Assembly: GCF_001590925.1 (NCBI RefSeq)
Contig: NZ_BCTU01000020.1
Location: forward strand, 62,001 to 126,000
From: Serratia plymuthica NBRC 102599
GTDB lineage: Bacteria; Pseudomonadota; Gammaproteobacteria; Enterobacterales; Enterobacteriaceae
DNA length: 64,000 nt
Direction: 5' to 3'
Below are positions 49,972 through 58,078 of the stretch, in pieces. The translations under genes and the position numbers were made by a program. The stretch's first letter is position 1, and every line of letters starts with the position of its first letter. Below the pieces are notes generated by a model. The model searched no databases and was not told the DNA's origin. It saw only the letters and a program-made list of their open reading frames with translations.

Positions 49972-51477
49972 TTAACCCAGCGTCGGCATACTGTATTCCG
50001 ACACCGTCTGCTGCCCGGTCGGCCAGCGCGCGGTGGCGGTTTTCATGCGGGTGTAGAAACGCACGCCGTCGGTGCCGTGCACGTTCAGGGCGCCGAACAC
50101 CGAGCGCTTCCAACCGCCGAAGCTGTGAAACGCCATCGGGACCGGCACCGGCACGTTAACCCCCACCATGCCGGCCTGCACTTCCTGCACGAACTGGCGT
50201 GCATAGTGGCCGTTACTGGTGAAGATGGCGCTGCCATTGCCAAACTCATGGCTGTTCACCGTGTCGATGGCAGTCCGGTAATCCGGTACGCGGACAATGC
50301 CCAACACCGGTCCGAAGATCTCTTCACGATAGATGCGCATGTCGGAGGTCACATGGTCAAACAGGGTGCCGCCAACGTAATAGCCATCCGGGTAGCCCGC
50401 TACCTGATAGTTGCGGCCGTCGGCCACCAGCGTTGCGCCCTCTTCCACACCCAGATCGATATAACCCAACACTTTCTTCTGGTGCGCCGAAGACACCAGC
50501 GGCCCCATTTCGTTTTCTTCGCCGCCCTGCTGAATCCCTGGGCCAACACGCAGCTGGGCAATCAGCGGTTTCAGCTTGGCGATCAGCTTGTCGGCCGTGT
50601 CGTCACCCACCACCACCGCCACCGGCAGTGCCATGCAACGCTCGCCGGCAGAACCGAACGCGCCGCCCATCAGGGCATTTACGGTCGCGTCCAGATCGGC
50701 GTCCGGCATGATGATGGCCTGATTTTTCGCTGCGCCAAAGGCTTGTACCCGCTTGCCGTGAGCGCTGGCGGTCGTGTAGATGTGTTCCGCTACCGCCGAC
50801 GAGCCAACAAAACTCACCGCCTGAATGTGCGGATCGGTGCACAGTTGGGCGGCGTTTTCATTAGAACAATGAACCACATTGAATACGCCGTCCGGCAGGC
50901 CGGCTTCTTTCAGCAGCTCCGCCAGCCGCACCGAGGCCGAAGGCACCAGCGCCGGCGGCTTGAGGACGAAGGTATTGCCGCAGGCGAGCGCGATAGGGAA
51001 CATCCACATCGGCACCATCGCCGGGAAGTTGAACGGGGTGATGCCCGCTACCACGCCCAGCGGTTGCATCAGCGAGAAGCTGTCGACACCGCTGCCGACG
51101 TCCGGCGAATATTCGCCTTTGATCAAATGCGGAATGCCGCAGGCAAACTCGACCACTTCCAGGCCGCGGGTCAGTTCGCCCAGCGCATCGGAATAGACTT
51201 TGCCGTGTTCACTGACGATAAGATGCGCCAGTTCTTCGCGATGCTGTTCCAGCAGCGCCTTAAAATTGAACATGATGCGCGCACGGCGCAGCGGCGTGGT
51301 GCGCGACCAATCGGTAAACGCCTGATGGGCGACATCGATGGCCTGTTTCACCTCGGCGGCGGTGCTCTGCGTGACGCGACGTTCAACCTGCCCGGTAGCC
51401 GGGTTATGCACGTCGACGGTTTGATTGCTGCTGCTCAGGCACACCTGCCCGCCAATAAAGTTACCCACGGTTTTCAT
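49972..51477 (-). CDS. mmsA: MmsA/IolA, (methyl)malonate-semialdehyde dehydrogenase
   Basis: A 501-residue CoA-acylating aldehyde dehydrogenase. The oxyanion asparagine is in ITPFNFPAMVP (Asn150), and the catalytic cysteine is Cys281 in GSAGERCMALP. The glutamate normally found in hydrolytic ALDHs is not needed in this family. It turns malonate semialdehyde to acetyl-CoA and CO2, ending inositol catabolism. First gene of mmsA-iolB. Confidence 0.95.
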   Translation of the reverse strand: MKTVGNFIGGQVCLSSSNQTVDVHNPATGQVERRVTQSTAAEVKQAIDVAHQAFTDWSRTTPLRRARIMFNFKALLEQHREELAHLIVSEHGKVYSDALGELTRGLEVVEFACGIPHLIKGEYSPDVGSGVDSFSLMQPLGVVAGITPFNFPAMVPMWMFPIALACGNTFVLKPPALVPSASVRLAELLKEAGLPDGVFNVVHCSNENAAQLCTDPHIQAVSFVGSSAVAEHIYTTASAHGKRVQAFGAAKNQAIIMPDADLDATVNALMGGAFGSAGERCMALPVAVVVGDDTADKLIAKLKPLIAQLRVGPGIQQGGEENEMGPLVSSAHQKKVLGYIDLGVEEGATLVADGRNYQVAGYPDGYYVGGTLFDHVTSDMRIYREEIFGPVLGIVRVPDYRTAIDTVNSHEFGNGSAIFTSNGHYARQFVQEVQAGMVGVNVPVPVPMAFHSFGGWKRSVFGALNVHGTDGVRFYTRMKTATARWPTGQQTVSEYSMPTLG

Positions 51478-52037
51478 GTCTCACCCTCTTTTAAGTCCGC
51501 TGTCGCCTGGCCGCATGCGGGGCTGCCGCACGCCGTGGCGTTTGAATCACACTGCCAGCTCATGCCCGCAAGCAGGCTAAATCCTGACCGGATAAAGCAA
51601 ACTCTATTTCATTGAAAAAAAAGTTTCAAATAAATTATTTTAGAAATTTTGTTTTTAGTGCGGAAGGTCGCAATTTTACCCTGTCGTCATACAGGGTCAT
51701 TGCATCGAGGTAAAAAAACGCGCCACCGGCTTGCCCGGCGGTGGGCGGCAATGACCCCTGACTTTTATACAGAAAAATAGCGGCAACCGGTCAACGCAAC
51801 GGCGCCGGGCGCACGTAAATCTTTCGGTAACATAGGCGGTCCGTTTGCGGTTTTTTTTGAACTGGATCTAAAAATCAATATTTCATTATTCACTAATTAT
51901 GAAATAAATGTTCTTGTTTAAGGAAGAACTGCACAAATATCACCGTCTTGATGACAGGCACGGTTCACTCTTCTGCCCCCCTCTCTACCTACAACGCAAC
52001 ATGCGGGCAGAAGCCAGGATAAAAATCGGAGCAATAA
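51478..52037. promoter_or_regulatory. Divergent mmsA-iolT control region
   Basis: A 560-bp region. TTTCATTGAAA (51607-51617) lies before mmsA, and ATTTCAT-N12-ATGAAAT (51880-51905) before iolT; both are candidate IolR operators. Between them is a structured element (51679-51757) described separately. No protein gene is supported. Confidence 0.6.
51679..51757 (-). other. Structured intergenic element with a reverse terminator
   Basis: GGGTCATTGC (51694-51703) and GCAATGACCC (51748-51757) form perfect 10-bp arms. They enclose a GC-rich stem CCACCG/CGGTGG (51723-51728, 51739-51744), which on the reverse strand is followed by seven T residues, as in a Rho-independent terminator. A further hairpin CCCTGT/ACAGGG (51679-51696) shares GGG with the outer arm, so the two cannot form fully together. 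It could be the end of an unannotated reverse transcript (sRNA) or an insulator in front of mmsA. Confidence 0.5.
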
Positions 52038-53480
52038 ATGTCATATCAGCGTAAGCGCAATACCGGCTACATCATGAAAATTTGCGGGGTCGCCGCTCTG
52101 GGCGGCCTGCTGTTCGGCTACGATACCGCCGTGATCTCCGGCGCGATCGAATCCCTGAAAACCTATTTCAACCTCAGCCCGGCCGAAACCGGCTGGGCGG
52201 TATCCAACGTGGTGATCGGCTGCGTGGTTGGCGCCTTTGCCGCCGGGCCGCTGGCGGGGCGTTATGGCCGCAAGAAGGCGTTGATGCTGGCGGCGCTGCT
52301 GTTCACCGTCTCGGCCATGGGTTCCTCGTTGGCGCCGACCTTCACCTGGTTCGTCATTTACCGCATGATCGGCGGGTTGGCAGTGGGCATCGCCGCCACC
52401 GTCTCACCGATGTACATGTCTGAAGTGTCACCGAAAGACATGCGCGGCCGCGCACTCAGCATGCAGCAGTTCGCCATCGTGTTCGGCCAGATCCTGATCT
52501 TTTACGTTAACTTCAAGATTGCCAGCATCGCCAGCGAAGCCTGGCTGGTGGAGATGGGCTGGCGCTGGATGTTCGCCTCCGGCGTGCTTCCCTGCATCCT
52601 GTTTTGCATTCTGGTGTTCATCATTCCGGAATCCCCGCGCTGGAGCGTGATGGTCGGCCGTGACGATCAGGCGCTGGCGATGCTGACCCGCGTCTCTAAC
52701 GCCGAGCATGCCAAAAACGTACTGCGGGAGATCAAGGACTCGATACGGCAGGATCAACAATCCAGCAAGCAAAAACTCAGCTACGCCGATAAGCGCGTGC
52801 GTTTCATTCTGTTTGTCGGCTGCATGATTGCCATGCTGCAACAGGTCACCGGCGTTAACGTCATGATGTATTACGCGCCGGTGGTGTTGAAAACCGTCAC
52901 CGAGAATGCGCAGGAAGCGTTGTTCCAAACCATCTGGATTGGCGTGATGCAATTGGTCGGCTCGGTGATTGGCGCCATGCTGATGGATCGCATGGGCCGT
53001 ATCCCGTTGATGCGCTGGGGCACGCTGGGGGTCATCGCCGGGCTGCTTATCACCTCTTATGCGCTGTATACCGAGGCGACCGGCTATTTCGCACTGTTCG
53101 GCATGCTGTTCTTCATGGTGTTTTTCGCGTTGTCCTGGGGCGTCGGCGCCTGGGTGCTGGTGTCGGAGATTTTCCCCAACCGCATGCGTTCGCAGGGCAT
53201 GAGCATCGCCGTCGGCTGCATGTGGCTGGCCAATTTTGTGGTTTCGCAAACCTTCCCGATGCTCAACGACAATCCGTATCTGTTCTCCCAGTTCCACGGC
53301 GCTTTCCCTATGTGGATTTTTGCGGCGTGCTGCCTGTTCAGCTACTGGTTTGTCGGCCGCTATATCCCGGAAACCCGGGGCGTTTCCCTCGAGAAAATGG
53401 AAGACGTGGTGATGGCGAAACGCTATCGCCTGCCCTTGTCCGAAACACAACCGGTGCCGTTGCAAGACGGCAAGCTCTAA
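52038..53480 (+). CDS. iolT: IolT-type MFS inositol transporter
   Basis: A 480-residue, 12-span sugar porter. The family signatures are present: GGLLFGYDTAVISGA in helix 1, GRYGRKKAL, PESPRW after helix 6, QQVTGVNVMMYYAP in helix 7 and PETRGVSLE at the end. Location beside the iol genes makes inositol the likely substrate. The iolI-like gene follows after 31 bp, forming a two-gene operon. Confidence 0.9.
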   Translation: MSYQRKRNTGYIMKICGVAALGGLLFGYDTAVISGAIESLKTYFNLSPAETGWAVSNVVIGCVVGAFAAGPLAGRYGRKKALMLAALLFTVSAMGSSLAPTFTWFVIYRMIGGLAVGIAATVSPMYMSEVSPKDMRGRALSMQQFAIVFGQILIFYVNFKIASIASEAWLVEMGWRWMFASGVLPCILFCILVFIIPESPRWSVMVGRDDQALAMLTRVSNAEHAKNVLREIKDSIRQDQQSSKQKLSYADKRVRFILFVGCMIAMLQQVTGVNVMMYYAPVVLKTVTENAQEALFQTIWIGVMQLVGSVIGAMLMDRMGRIPLMRWGTLGVIAGLLITSYALYTEATGYFALFGMLFFMVFFALSWGVGAWVLVSEIFPNRMRSQGMSIAVGCMWLANFVVSQTFPMLNDNPYLFSQFHGAFPMWIFAACCLFSYWFVGRYIPETRGVSLEKMEDVVMAKRYRLPLSETQPVPLQDGKL

Positions 53481-53511
53481 GCTTTCTCAACCCCTTCAGG
53501 AGTCATGCATC

Positions 53512-54348
53512 ATGACCATTGCGCCAGAGCGTTTTTGCATCAACCGCAAGATCGCGCCGAATCTCGATTTGGAATCCTTTTTCCGCCTGGTGAAAAAGTG
53601 CGGGCTCAGCAAAGTTGAGCTGCGCAACGATATGCCGAGCGGCAAGGTGACCGACAGCCTGAGCAATGAGCAACTCACTGCGCTGGCGGCAAAATACGGC
53701 ATCGAGATCATCACTATCAACGCCCTTGGCAGGTTTAACCTGCCGGACGACGAGCGCGCGCTGCTGAAAAACGCCGAGGTGCTGCTGTCGCAAGCCCAGG
53801 CCATCCATAGCAAGGCGCTGGTACTGTGCCCGCATTGCAGCGCGGACGATCGCCGCAGCGAAGAGCAGAAAAAGACGGATACGTTGGCGGCCCTGAAGCT
53901 GCTGGCCCCGCTGTTTAAACAATACGGCGTGCAGGGCTATGTCGAACCGCTGGGCTTTGGCATCAGTTCACTGCGCTCGTCGCTGCTGACGCAGTCGCTG
54001 ATCGGGGATTCAGGCGCGCCCTACAAAATCGTGCTGGATACATTCCACCATTATTTAAGCGAGGTGGCGCAACCCGAGTTTGATGCGCAGATTGACATCG
54101 GCGGCATTGGCCTGGTGCACCTTTCCGGGGTGGAAGACCCGCGAAGCAAAAGTGCGCTAAGCGACGAAGAGCGCATCATGCTGAGCGACCAAGATCGGCT
54201 GGAGAGCAAAAAGCAGGTGCAGAATCTGGAGCGCCTCGGTTATACCGGCATTTACGCCTTCGAGCCGTTCTCTTCGCAACTGGATAGCTGGTCAGAGGCG
54301 GATATAGAACGTGAAATCCGCCAGAGCATCGCCCTGCTGCAAGCGTAG
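53512..54348 (+). CDS. iolI: IolI-like TIM-barrel inosose isomerase
   Basis: A 278-residue AP-endonuclease-2-type TIM barrel. Putative metal ligands are visible in YVEPLGFG, VLDTFHHYL, VHLSGVED and YAFEPFS. IolI interconverts 2-keto-myo-inositol and 1-keto-D-chiro-inositol. The sequence is divergent from B. subtilis IolI, so the name rests on fold and context. It is directly after iolT; its terminator occurs twice downstream. Confidence 0.7.
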   Translation: MTIAPERFCINRKIAPNLDLESFFRLVKKCGLSKVELRNDMPSGKVTDSLSNEQLTALAAKYGIEIITINALGRFNLPDDERALLKNAEVLLSQAQAIHSKALVLCPHCSADDRRSEEQKKTDTLAALKLLAPLFKQYGVQGYVEPLGFGISSLRSSLLTQSLIGDSGAPYKIVLDTFHHYLSEVAQPEFDAQIDIGGIGLVHLSGVEDPRSKSALSDEERIMLSDQDRLESKKQVQNLERLGYTGIYAFEPFSSQLDSWSEADIEREIRQSIALLQA

Positions 54349-54358
54349 CAGAGCGCAT

Positions 54359-54379
54359 AACGGCCTCTTCGGAGGCCGT
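54359..54379 (+). terminator. iolI-like gene terminator hairpin, first copy
   Basis: AACGGCCTCTTCGGAGGCCG plus T forms a TTCG-type hairpin. It lacks a T-run and is followed by CAGACTG. The identical hairpin with TTTTTT appears at 54509-54534, 150 bp downstream. Confidence 0.65.
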
Positions 54380-54508
54380 CAGACTGCTGACAAAGCCCGT
54401 TATTAGGGAGAGCGTGCCGAAGGGGTCGTAGCGGCTTGCCCGCCGGAGCGCCCCTCGGTGCGCTAGGCCCGGGTATCTCGGGTTCAAAGACAACTTTGTC
54501 ATCAAACT
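54380..54508. mobile_element. 129-bp spacer between duplicated terminators, copy B
   Basis: The length is exactly the same as the spacer at 22060-22188. TGACAAAG is at offset 9 (54388-54395). The ends form imperfect inverted repeats: left AGACTGCTGACAAAG and right (reverse complement) AGTTTGATGACAAAG agree at 12 of 15 positions. The interior differs from copy A and is GC-rich with hairpin potential (GGGGTCGTAGCGGC...CCGGAGCGCCCC). A MITE-like element is the simplest reading. Confidence 0.45.
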
Positions 54509-54534
54509 AACGGCCTCTTCGGAGGCCGTTTTTT
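54509..54534 (+). terminator. iolI-like gene terminator hairpin, second copy
   Basis: The same CGGCCTCTTCGGAGGCCG hairpin followed by TTTTTT, so this copy is a complete Rho-independent terminator. It faces the convergent fetB. Confidence 0.8.
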
Positions 54535-54539
54535 CAACG

Positions 54540-55313
54540 CTACTTCAGCTTACTGACCACCAGCTGATGGCGGGCGTTATAGAACTTACGGTAGGCCAGA
54601 TAGCAGGCAATAATGGTCGACAGGCTGGCGGTGGAAAGCAGCATAAAGGTGACCATGATCTGGTACTTGATCGCCTTGACCGGATCAATGCCCGCGAAGA
54701 TCAAACCGGACATCATGCCCGGCAGGCTGACCAGCCCGACGGTTTTGGCGGAATCGACCGTCGGAATCAACGACGCGCGAATGCTGTCGCGGATCAACGC
54801 CGTCGAGGCAAACTTCGGCGACGCGCCCAAACTGAGCATCTCCTGAATCTTCTGCTGATCGCCTTTGAAACGCTGCCCCAGATTGTTGTAACACAGCCCA
54901 ACCGCCACCATGGCATTGCCGGCGATCATGCCGGAAATCGGGATCACCTGCATCGGCGTAAACTCTATCGAACCGGTCAGCACCAACACCACCAGCGTCA
55001 GTACCGCGCCCGTGGTAATGGCGATAAATGAGGTAATAAACGCATGCTCAATATATTTACTGCGCTTTTGCGCGTTATAAGCGGCGTTAAAACAAATAAA
55101 CAGCACCATCAACACCGTCAGAATGGCGTTGTTCACGTCAAAAATGTATTTCAGCACGTAGCCGACAATAATCAGCTGCACTACCGCGCGGCAAATACTC
55201 CAGATAATGTCTTTTTCCAGAGCCAGCTTTTCTTTATGGCTGATCAAAATAGCGATAACCACCAGTATCATCGACAACCCTAAAGATTCATTGGTGATAT
55301 TATGCTGGTTCAT
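54540..55313 (-). CDS. fetB: FetB, permease of the FetAB iron exporter
   Basis: A 257-residue membrane protein of the UPF0014 family with about seven spans. The family region IPISGMIAGNAMVAVGLCYNN and SLPGMMSGLIFAGIDPV are present. FetAB (YbbLM) exports iron in E. coli and lowers oxidative stress. The gene start lies inside fetA, a 14-bp overlap, which indicates coupling. Confidence 0.9.
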   Translation of the reverse strand: MNQHNITNESLGLSMILVVIAILISHKEKLALEKDIIWSICRAVVQLIIVGYVLKYIFDVNNAILTVLMVLFICFNAAYNAQKRSKYIEHAFITSFIAITTGAVLTLVVLVLTGSIEFTPMQVIPISGMIAGNAMVAVGLCYNNLGQRFKGDQQKIQEMLSLGASPKFASTALIRDSIRASLIPTVDSAKTVGLVSLPGMMSGLIFAGIDPVKAIKYQIMVTFMLLSTASLSTIIACYLAYRKFYNARHQLVVSKLK

Positions 55314-55977
55314 CGGTTTTCTCCTGTGCCCGTGCGCCGTGGGCGCTCAGGGTAATCACATCGTCCGCATATTTGATTTCATCTTTATCGTGCGTGACCC
55401 ACAACGCCGCTACGCCATGTTGCGATACCAGCTGATGAATAATCTCGTTGACGTTACGTTTATTTTCTTCATCCAGCGCACTGGTGATTTCGTCCAACAG
55501 CAGCACCTTGGGCATAAACTGCAGGTTGCGGATCAAGGAAATACGCTGCTTCTCCCCGCCCGATAATTCGTTAACGCTTTTTTTCAACTTATTTTCCGCC
55601 AGCCCGAAACGCGCCAGATCGGCTTTCATTTTTTGCTCGTCCGGTTTTTGCTTACGGATCAGGTAAGGCAGCGCAATATTGTCATAGACCGTATCGCCAA
55701 ACAGCGCCGGAGTCTGGAAGCAATAAGAGACCTGTTGACGGTATGCTTCCGGCGACATATCGGTGATGGGCTTACCGTCGAAGATAATTTTTCCGCGGGT
55801 CGGATCGATCAGCGAAGACACAATTTTAAGCAAGGTGCTTTTCCCGCAGCCGGACGGCCCGGTAATCAGTTTGAATTCGCCCTGTTTTAGGCCGAAAGAG
55901 ACGGAATCCAAAATAACCTGATCGTCTATTTGATAATGAATATCATCCAATAAAAGTATTTCTTTGCTTTCCTTCAT
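55300..55977 (-). CDS. fetA: FetA, ATPase of the FetAB iron exporter
   Basis: A 225-residue ABC ATPase, the same length as E. coli FetA. Walker A is GPSGCGKST, the signature LSGGEKQRISLIRN, Walker B KVLLLDEITSALD and the H-loop VTHDKDE. The ATG at 55977 gives the E. coli-like N-terminus; an in-frame 11-codon extension is not expected. First gene of fetAB. Confidence 0.93.
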   Translation of the reverse strand: MKESKEILLLDDIHYQIDDQVILDSVSFGLKQGEFKLITGPSGCGKSTLLKIVSSLIDPTRGKIIFDGKPITDMSPEAYRQQVSYCFQTPALFGDTVYDNIALPYLIRKQKPDEQKMKADLARFGLAENKLKKSVNELSGGEKQRISLIRNLQFMPKVLLLDEITSALDEENKRNVNEIIHQLVSQHGVAALWVTHDKDEIKYADDVITLSAHGARAQEKTDEPA

Positions 55978-56024
55978 AATATATCCGCATCGCCATAAAA
56001 CGCGTTTCAATCAGCCGGCAAGTA

Positions 56025-56060
56025 TACCCTATGGATTTCAAGTTGCGGCAGGCGGCCAGC
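56025..56060 (+). repeat. Dispersed repeat family R1, copy 3
   Basis: TACCCTATGGATTTCAAGTT followed by GCGGCAGGCGGCCAGC. It is in the fetA upstream region. It shares the core with copies at 18655 and 34956. Confidence 0.7.
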
Positions 56061-56105
56061 TCGCTCATCCCCAATCAGGGCAGTACGCCCGGCGACGAAC
56101 AACAG

Positions 56106-56132
56106 GGCTGAGGGAGTTGTAATCCCTCAGCC
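56106..56132 (-). terminator. Probable terminator of the small regulator operon
   Basis: A 10-bp stem GGCTGAGGGA/TCCCTCAGCC with a 7-nt loop. The reverse strand continues CTGTTGTT, a weak T-tract. Confidence 0.5.
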
Positions 56133-56183
56133 TTATCATGATGCGCTGTGAAAGAAAGTCCAACATTTCAGACAGAAAGGGCA

Positions 56184-56465
56184 TTACGCTTTTTGGGACG
56201 ATGTACAAATATACCAGCGTAACGAATTATTGATGCTGCGGTGGGTACAACGAACTTTTCCCTCTTTTTCCAACGCCAATAACAGCGTGCGTGTGGTGTA
56301 AATATTCTCGCCGCATTGGTCTGCCAGCTCCCTTGTTTTAGGCCACTGTTCCGGCGGTGGCGGGTGGTGCCTCTCTGTTCCCGCCGCACGTTCCATACAC
56401 AGTTTTCGTAACACGTTTAGCATATGCGATTTCCTGATTTCATAGGTTATCGGCGCCTTCGCCAT
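56184..56465 (-). CDS. Small winged-helix-like putative regulator
   Basis: A 93-residue protein I cannot name. The sequence has an initial helix (SHMLNVLRKLCMERAAG), a proline-rich loop, and an HTH-like part (KTRELADQCGENIYTTRTLL, then LEKEGKVRC and a wing NNSLRWYI). This resembles small fimbrial regulators such as FaeA/PapI in size and fold, and a fimbrial operon lies nearby, so fimbrial control is possible. The start at 56465 has AGGAGG 5 nt upstream. Last gene of the reverse trio. Confidence 0.7.
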   Translation of the reverse strand: MAKAPITYEIRKSHMLNVLRKLCMERAAGTERHHPPPPEQWPKTRELADQCGENIYTTRTLLLALEKEGKVRCTHRSINNSLRWYICTSSQKA

Positions 56466-56486
56466 CACGTCCTCCTGGGGTTACTT

Positions 56487-57662
56487 TTACCTGTCCTTAT
56501 CCGGCGGCAGCACGTCGGCCACGCGCAGGGTGTAAATCATGGTGGCCCCTGGCGGAATGGCGGGTGGGCTGCCCTTCTCGCCATACGCCAGCTCCGGTGG
56601 CACCACCAGAGTAATGGACCCGTGCTTGTCGAGTTTGCCGATAGCTGCGCGAAACAGCGGCGGGTATTGCGCCAGCGGTAGCGTGATAGTCGTGCCGGCC
56701 GGCTCCATATCCTTAATCACCGTGCCGTCGGGCAAGCTTTCACGCACCACGATGCTGACGTTGTCGCCCGCACTTATCCGCCCACTGCCGGCGTAATCCA
56801 CGCGGTAATAGAACCCGAGCGCGTCCTTATGAACCCCCGGCCGTGTGGCAAAATCGGCAAGATAGGCTTTACCGTCCTGCAGCAAGGTCTGTTGCCGTTG
56901 CCGATGAGCCTGTTGCAAAGCGCGGTCTGTGGCTTGCAGCGCGCCGTCGATGGCGGCGTTGTCCAACCGTGGTCGGCCGTTCAGCGTATCGGCAATGCCC
57001 GCCAGCAAACGCGGCCGATCGGCTTCAATACCCAGTTGCTGGTTTTGTTCCTGCAGGTGCAGGATGTCGCGCCCCAGCGAAACTCCGGCGGCGTAAGCCT
57101 GTTTATCCGCATCGCTGACCAGCGCCGGCGGCTGTTGCAACTGCGCCAACTGTCGGCCGAGCTGCTGTAGCCGTTGTTTTTGTTCTCCGGCTATCCGTTG
57201 TTGCCGCGCCAACGATGCCGCCATGGCGATCAGATCCGGCGGCGGCGCGATGGCCCGTCGGATCCCCTTCAGCGCTGCCGCCAACGGCCGGATATCGACA
57301 ACCTCAGGCATACTGACCGCCGGCTCGGCGGCTTGAATCGCCAACTGCCGCTCCAGCCGACGGACAGTATCGGCCTGCTGCTGAATCACCTCGGCCTGTT
57401 GACGCAGGGTCTGATTCAGCGCCGTCAGCCGGGCGGTATCCCCTCGCGGCGCAGTGCTGGGCTTGGGTTTGACGGTAACCGGCGAGGAAACCGACGGCGC
57501 CTTTTCTGCCACTGAGGGGGCCGGGGCCGCCACCTGCTGCTGCTCGGCAAATTTCAGCAACGCGGGAATGCCGTCATCGGCCGGCGTTTTTCCCGCCGCC
57601 AACACGCTGCCTGCCACCAGCAACAACAGCAAAGCTGCGGCTCCTTCCGCGCACTTTTTCAT
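56487..57662 (-). CDS. Periplasmic FKBP-type peptidyl-prolyl isomerase
   Basis: A 391-residue exported protein. A signal peptide (MKKCAEGAAALLLLLVAGSV, cleavage near LAAG) is followed by a proline/alanine-rich stretch, a coiled-coil-prone region (about 78-110 and 145-180, rich in Gln and Leu), a dimerisation-like FKBP_N region (about 190-275) and a C-terminal FKBP domain (about 285-385, ending with LVVPPELAYGEKG and PPGATMIYTLRV). It would be a folding catalyst in the periplasm. The long N-terminal extension is unlike FkpA or FklB. It lies between a lipoprotein and a small regulator gene. Confidence 0.85.
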   Translation of the reverse strand: MKKCAEGAAALLLLLVAGSVLAAGKTPADDGIPALLKFAEQQQVAAPAPSVAEKAPSVSSPVTVKPKPSTAPRGDTARLTALNQTLRQQAEVIQQQADTVRRLERQLAIQAAEPAVSMPEVVDIRPLAAALKGIRRAIAPPPDLIAMAASLARQQRIAGEQKQRLQQLGRQLAQLQQPPALVSDADKQAYAAGVSLGRDILHLQEQNQQLGIEADRPRLLAGIADTLNGRPRLDNAAIDGALQATDRALQQAHRQRQQTLLQDGKAYLADFATRPGVHKDALGFYYRVDYAGSGRISAGDNVSIVVRESLPDGTVIKDMEPAGTTITLPLAQYPPLFRAAIGKLDKHGSITLVVPPELAYGEKGSPPAIPPGATMIYTLRVADVLPPDKDR

Positions 57663-57664
57663 GG

Positions 57665-58078
57665 CTACAGGCTCTCCACCCGGCTGGACAGATCGGACAT
57701 CAGCTCATGCTCGACGTCGGCACAGAACTTTTCAGTTTTATATTTATAAAGCGCGTCTATAGCCTTACGGGTACTTTCATCGACATGACTGCGAATACCG
57801 GCATATCCGGAGGCGTTGGAAAGCAGCCCGTTAAAATAAGCAATCCGTTTCTGGTAACTTTGTGGATTAATATTCTTAAGTGAATTCACCCGCTGCTGAC
57901 AAAGTACGATGCGCTGCTCATCAGTCTTTTCATTAGGATTATTCTGTGAGACTTTTTTCACGGCGTTAACGCCCGCGCCATTCTTCCCCGCACAGCCCGA
58001 CAACATTAAACCTGTCATTATCAGCGCCGCCAAAGCGACGGCGGAGCGGCGAGTCGAATCATTAATTATGGTAATCAT
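57665..58078 (-). CDS. Putative lipoprotein, unknown function
   Basis: A 137-residue protein with a lipoprotein signal: polar n-region with RR, hydrophobic AVALAALIMTGLML and lipobox LSGC. The mature part is hydrophilic and mostly helical with two cysteines (LCQQR, KFCAD). I do not recognise the family. An alternative start is the ATG at 58090, four codons upstream. Only 2 bp separate it from the FKBP gene, so the two are one operon. Confidence 0.75.
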   Translation of the reverse strand: MITIINDSTRRSAVALAALIMTGLMLSGCAGKNGAGVNAVKKVSQNNPNEKTDEQRIVLCQQRVNSLKNINPQSYQKRIAYFNGLLSNASGYAGIRSHVDESTRKAIDALYKYKTEKFCADVEHELMSDLSSRVESL

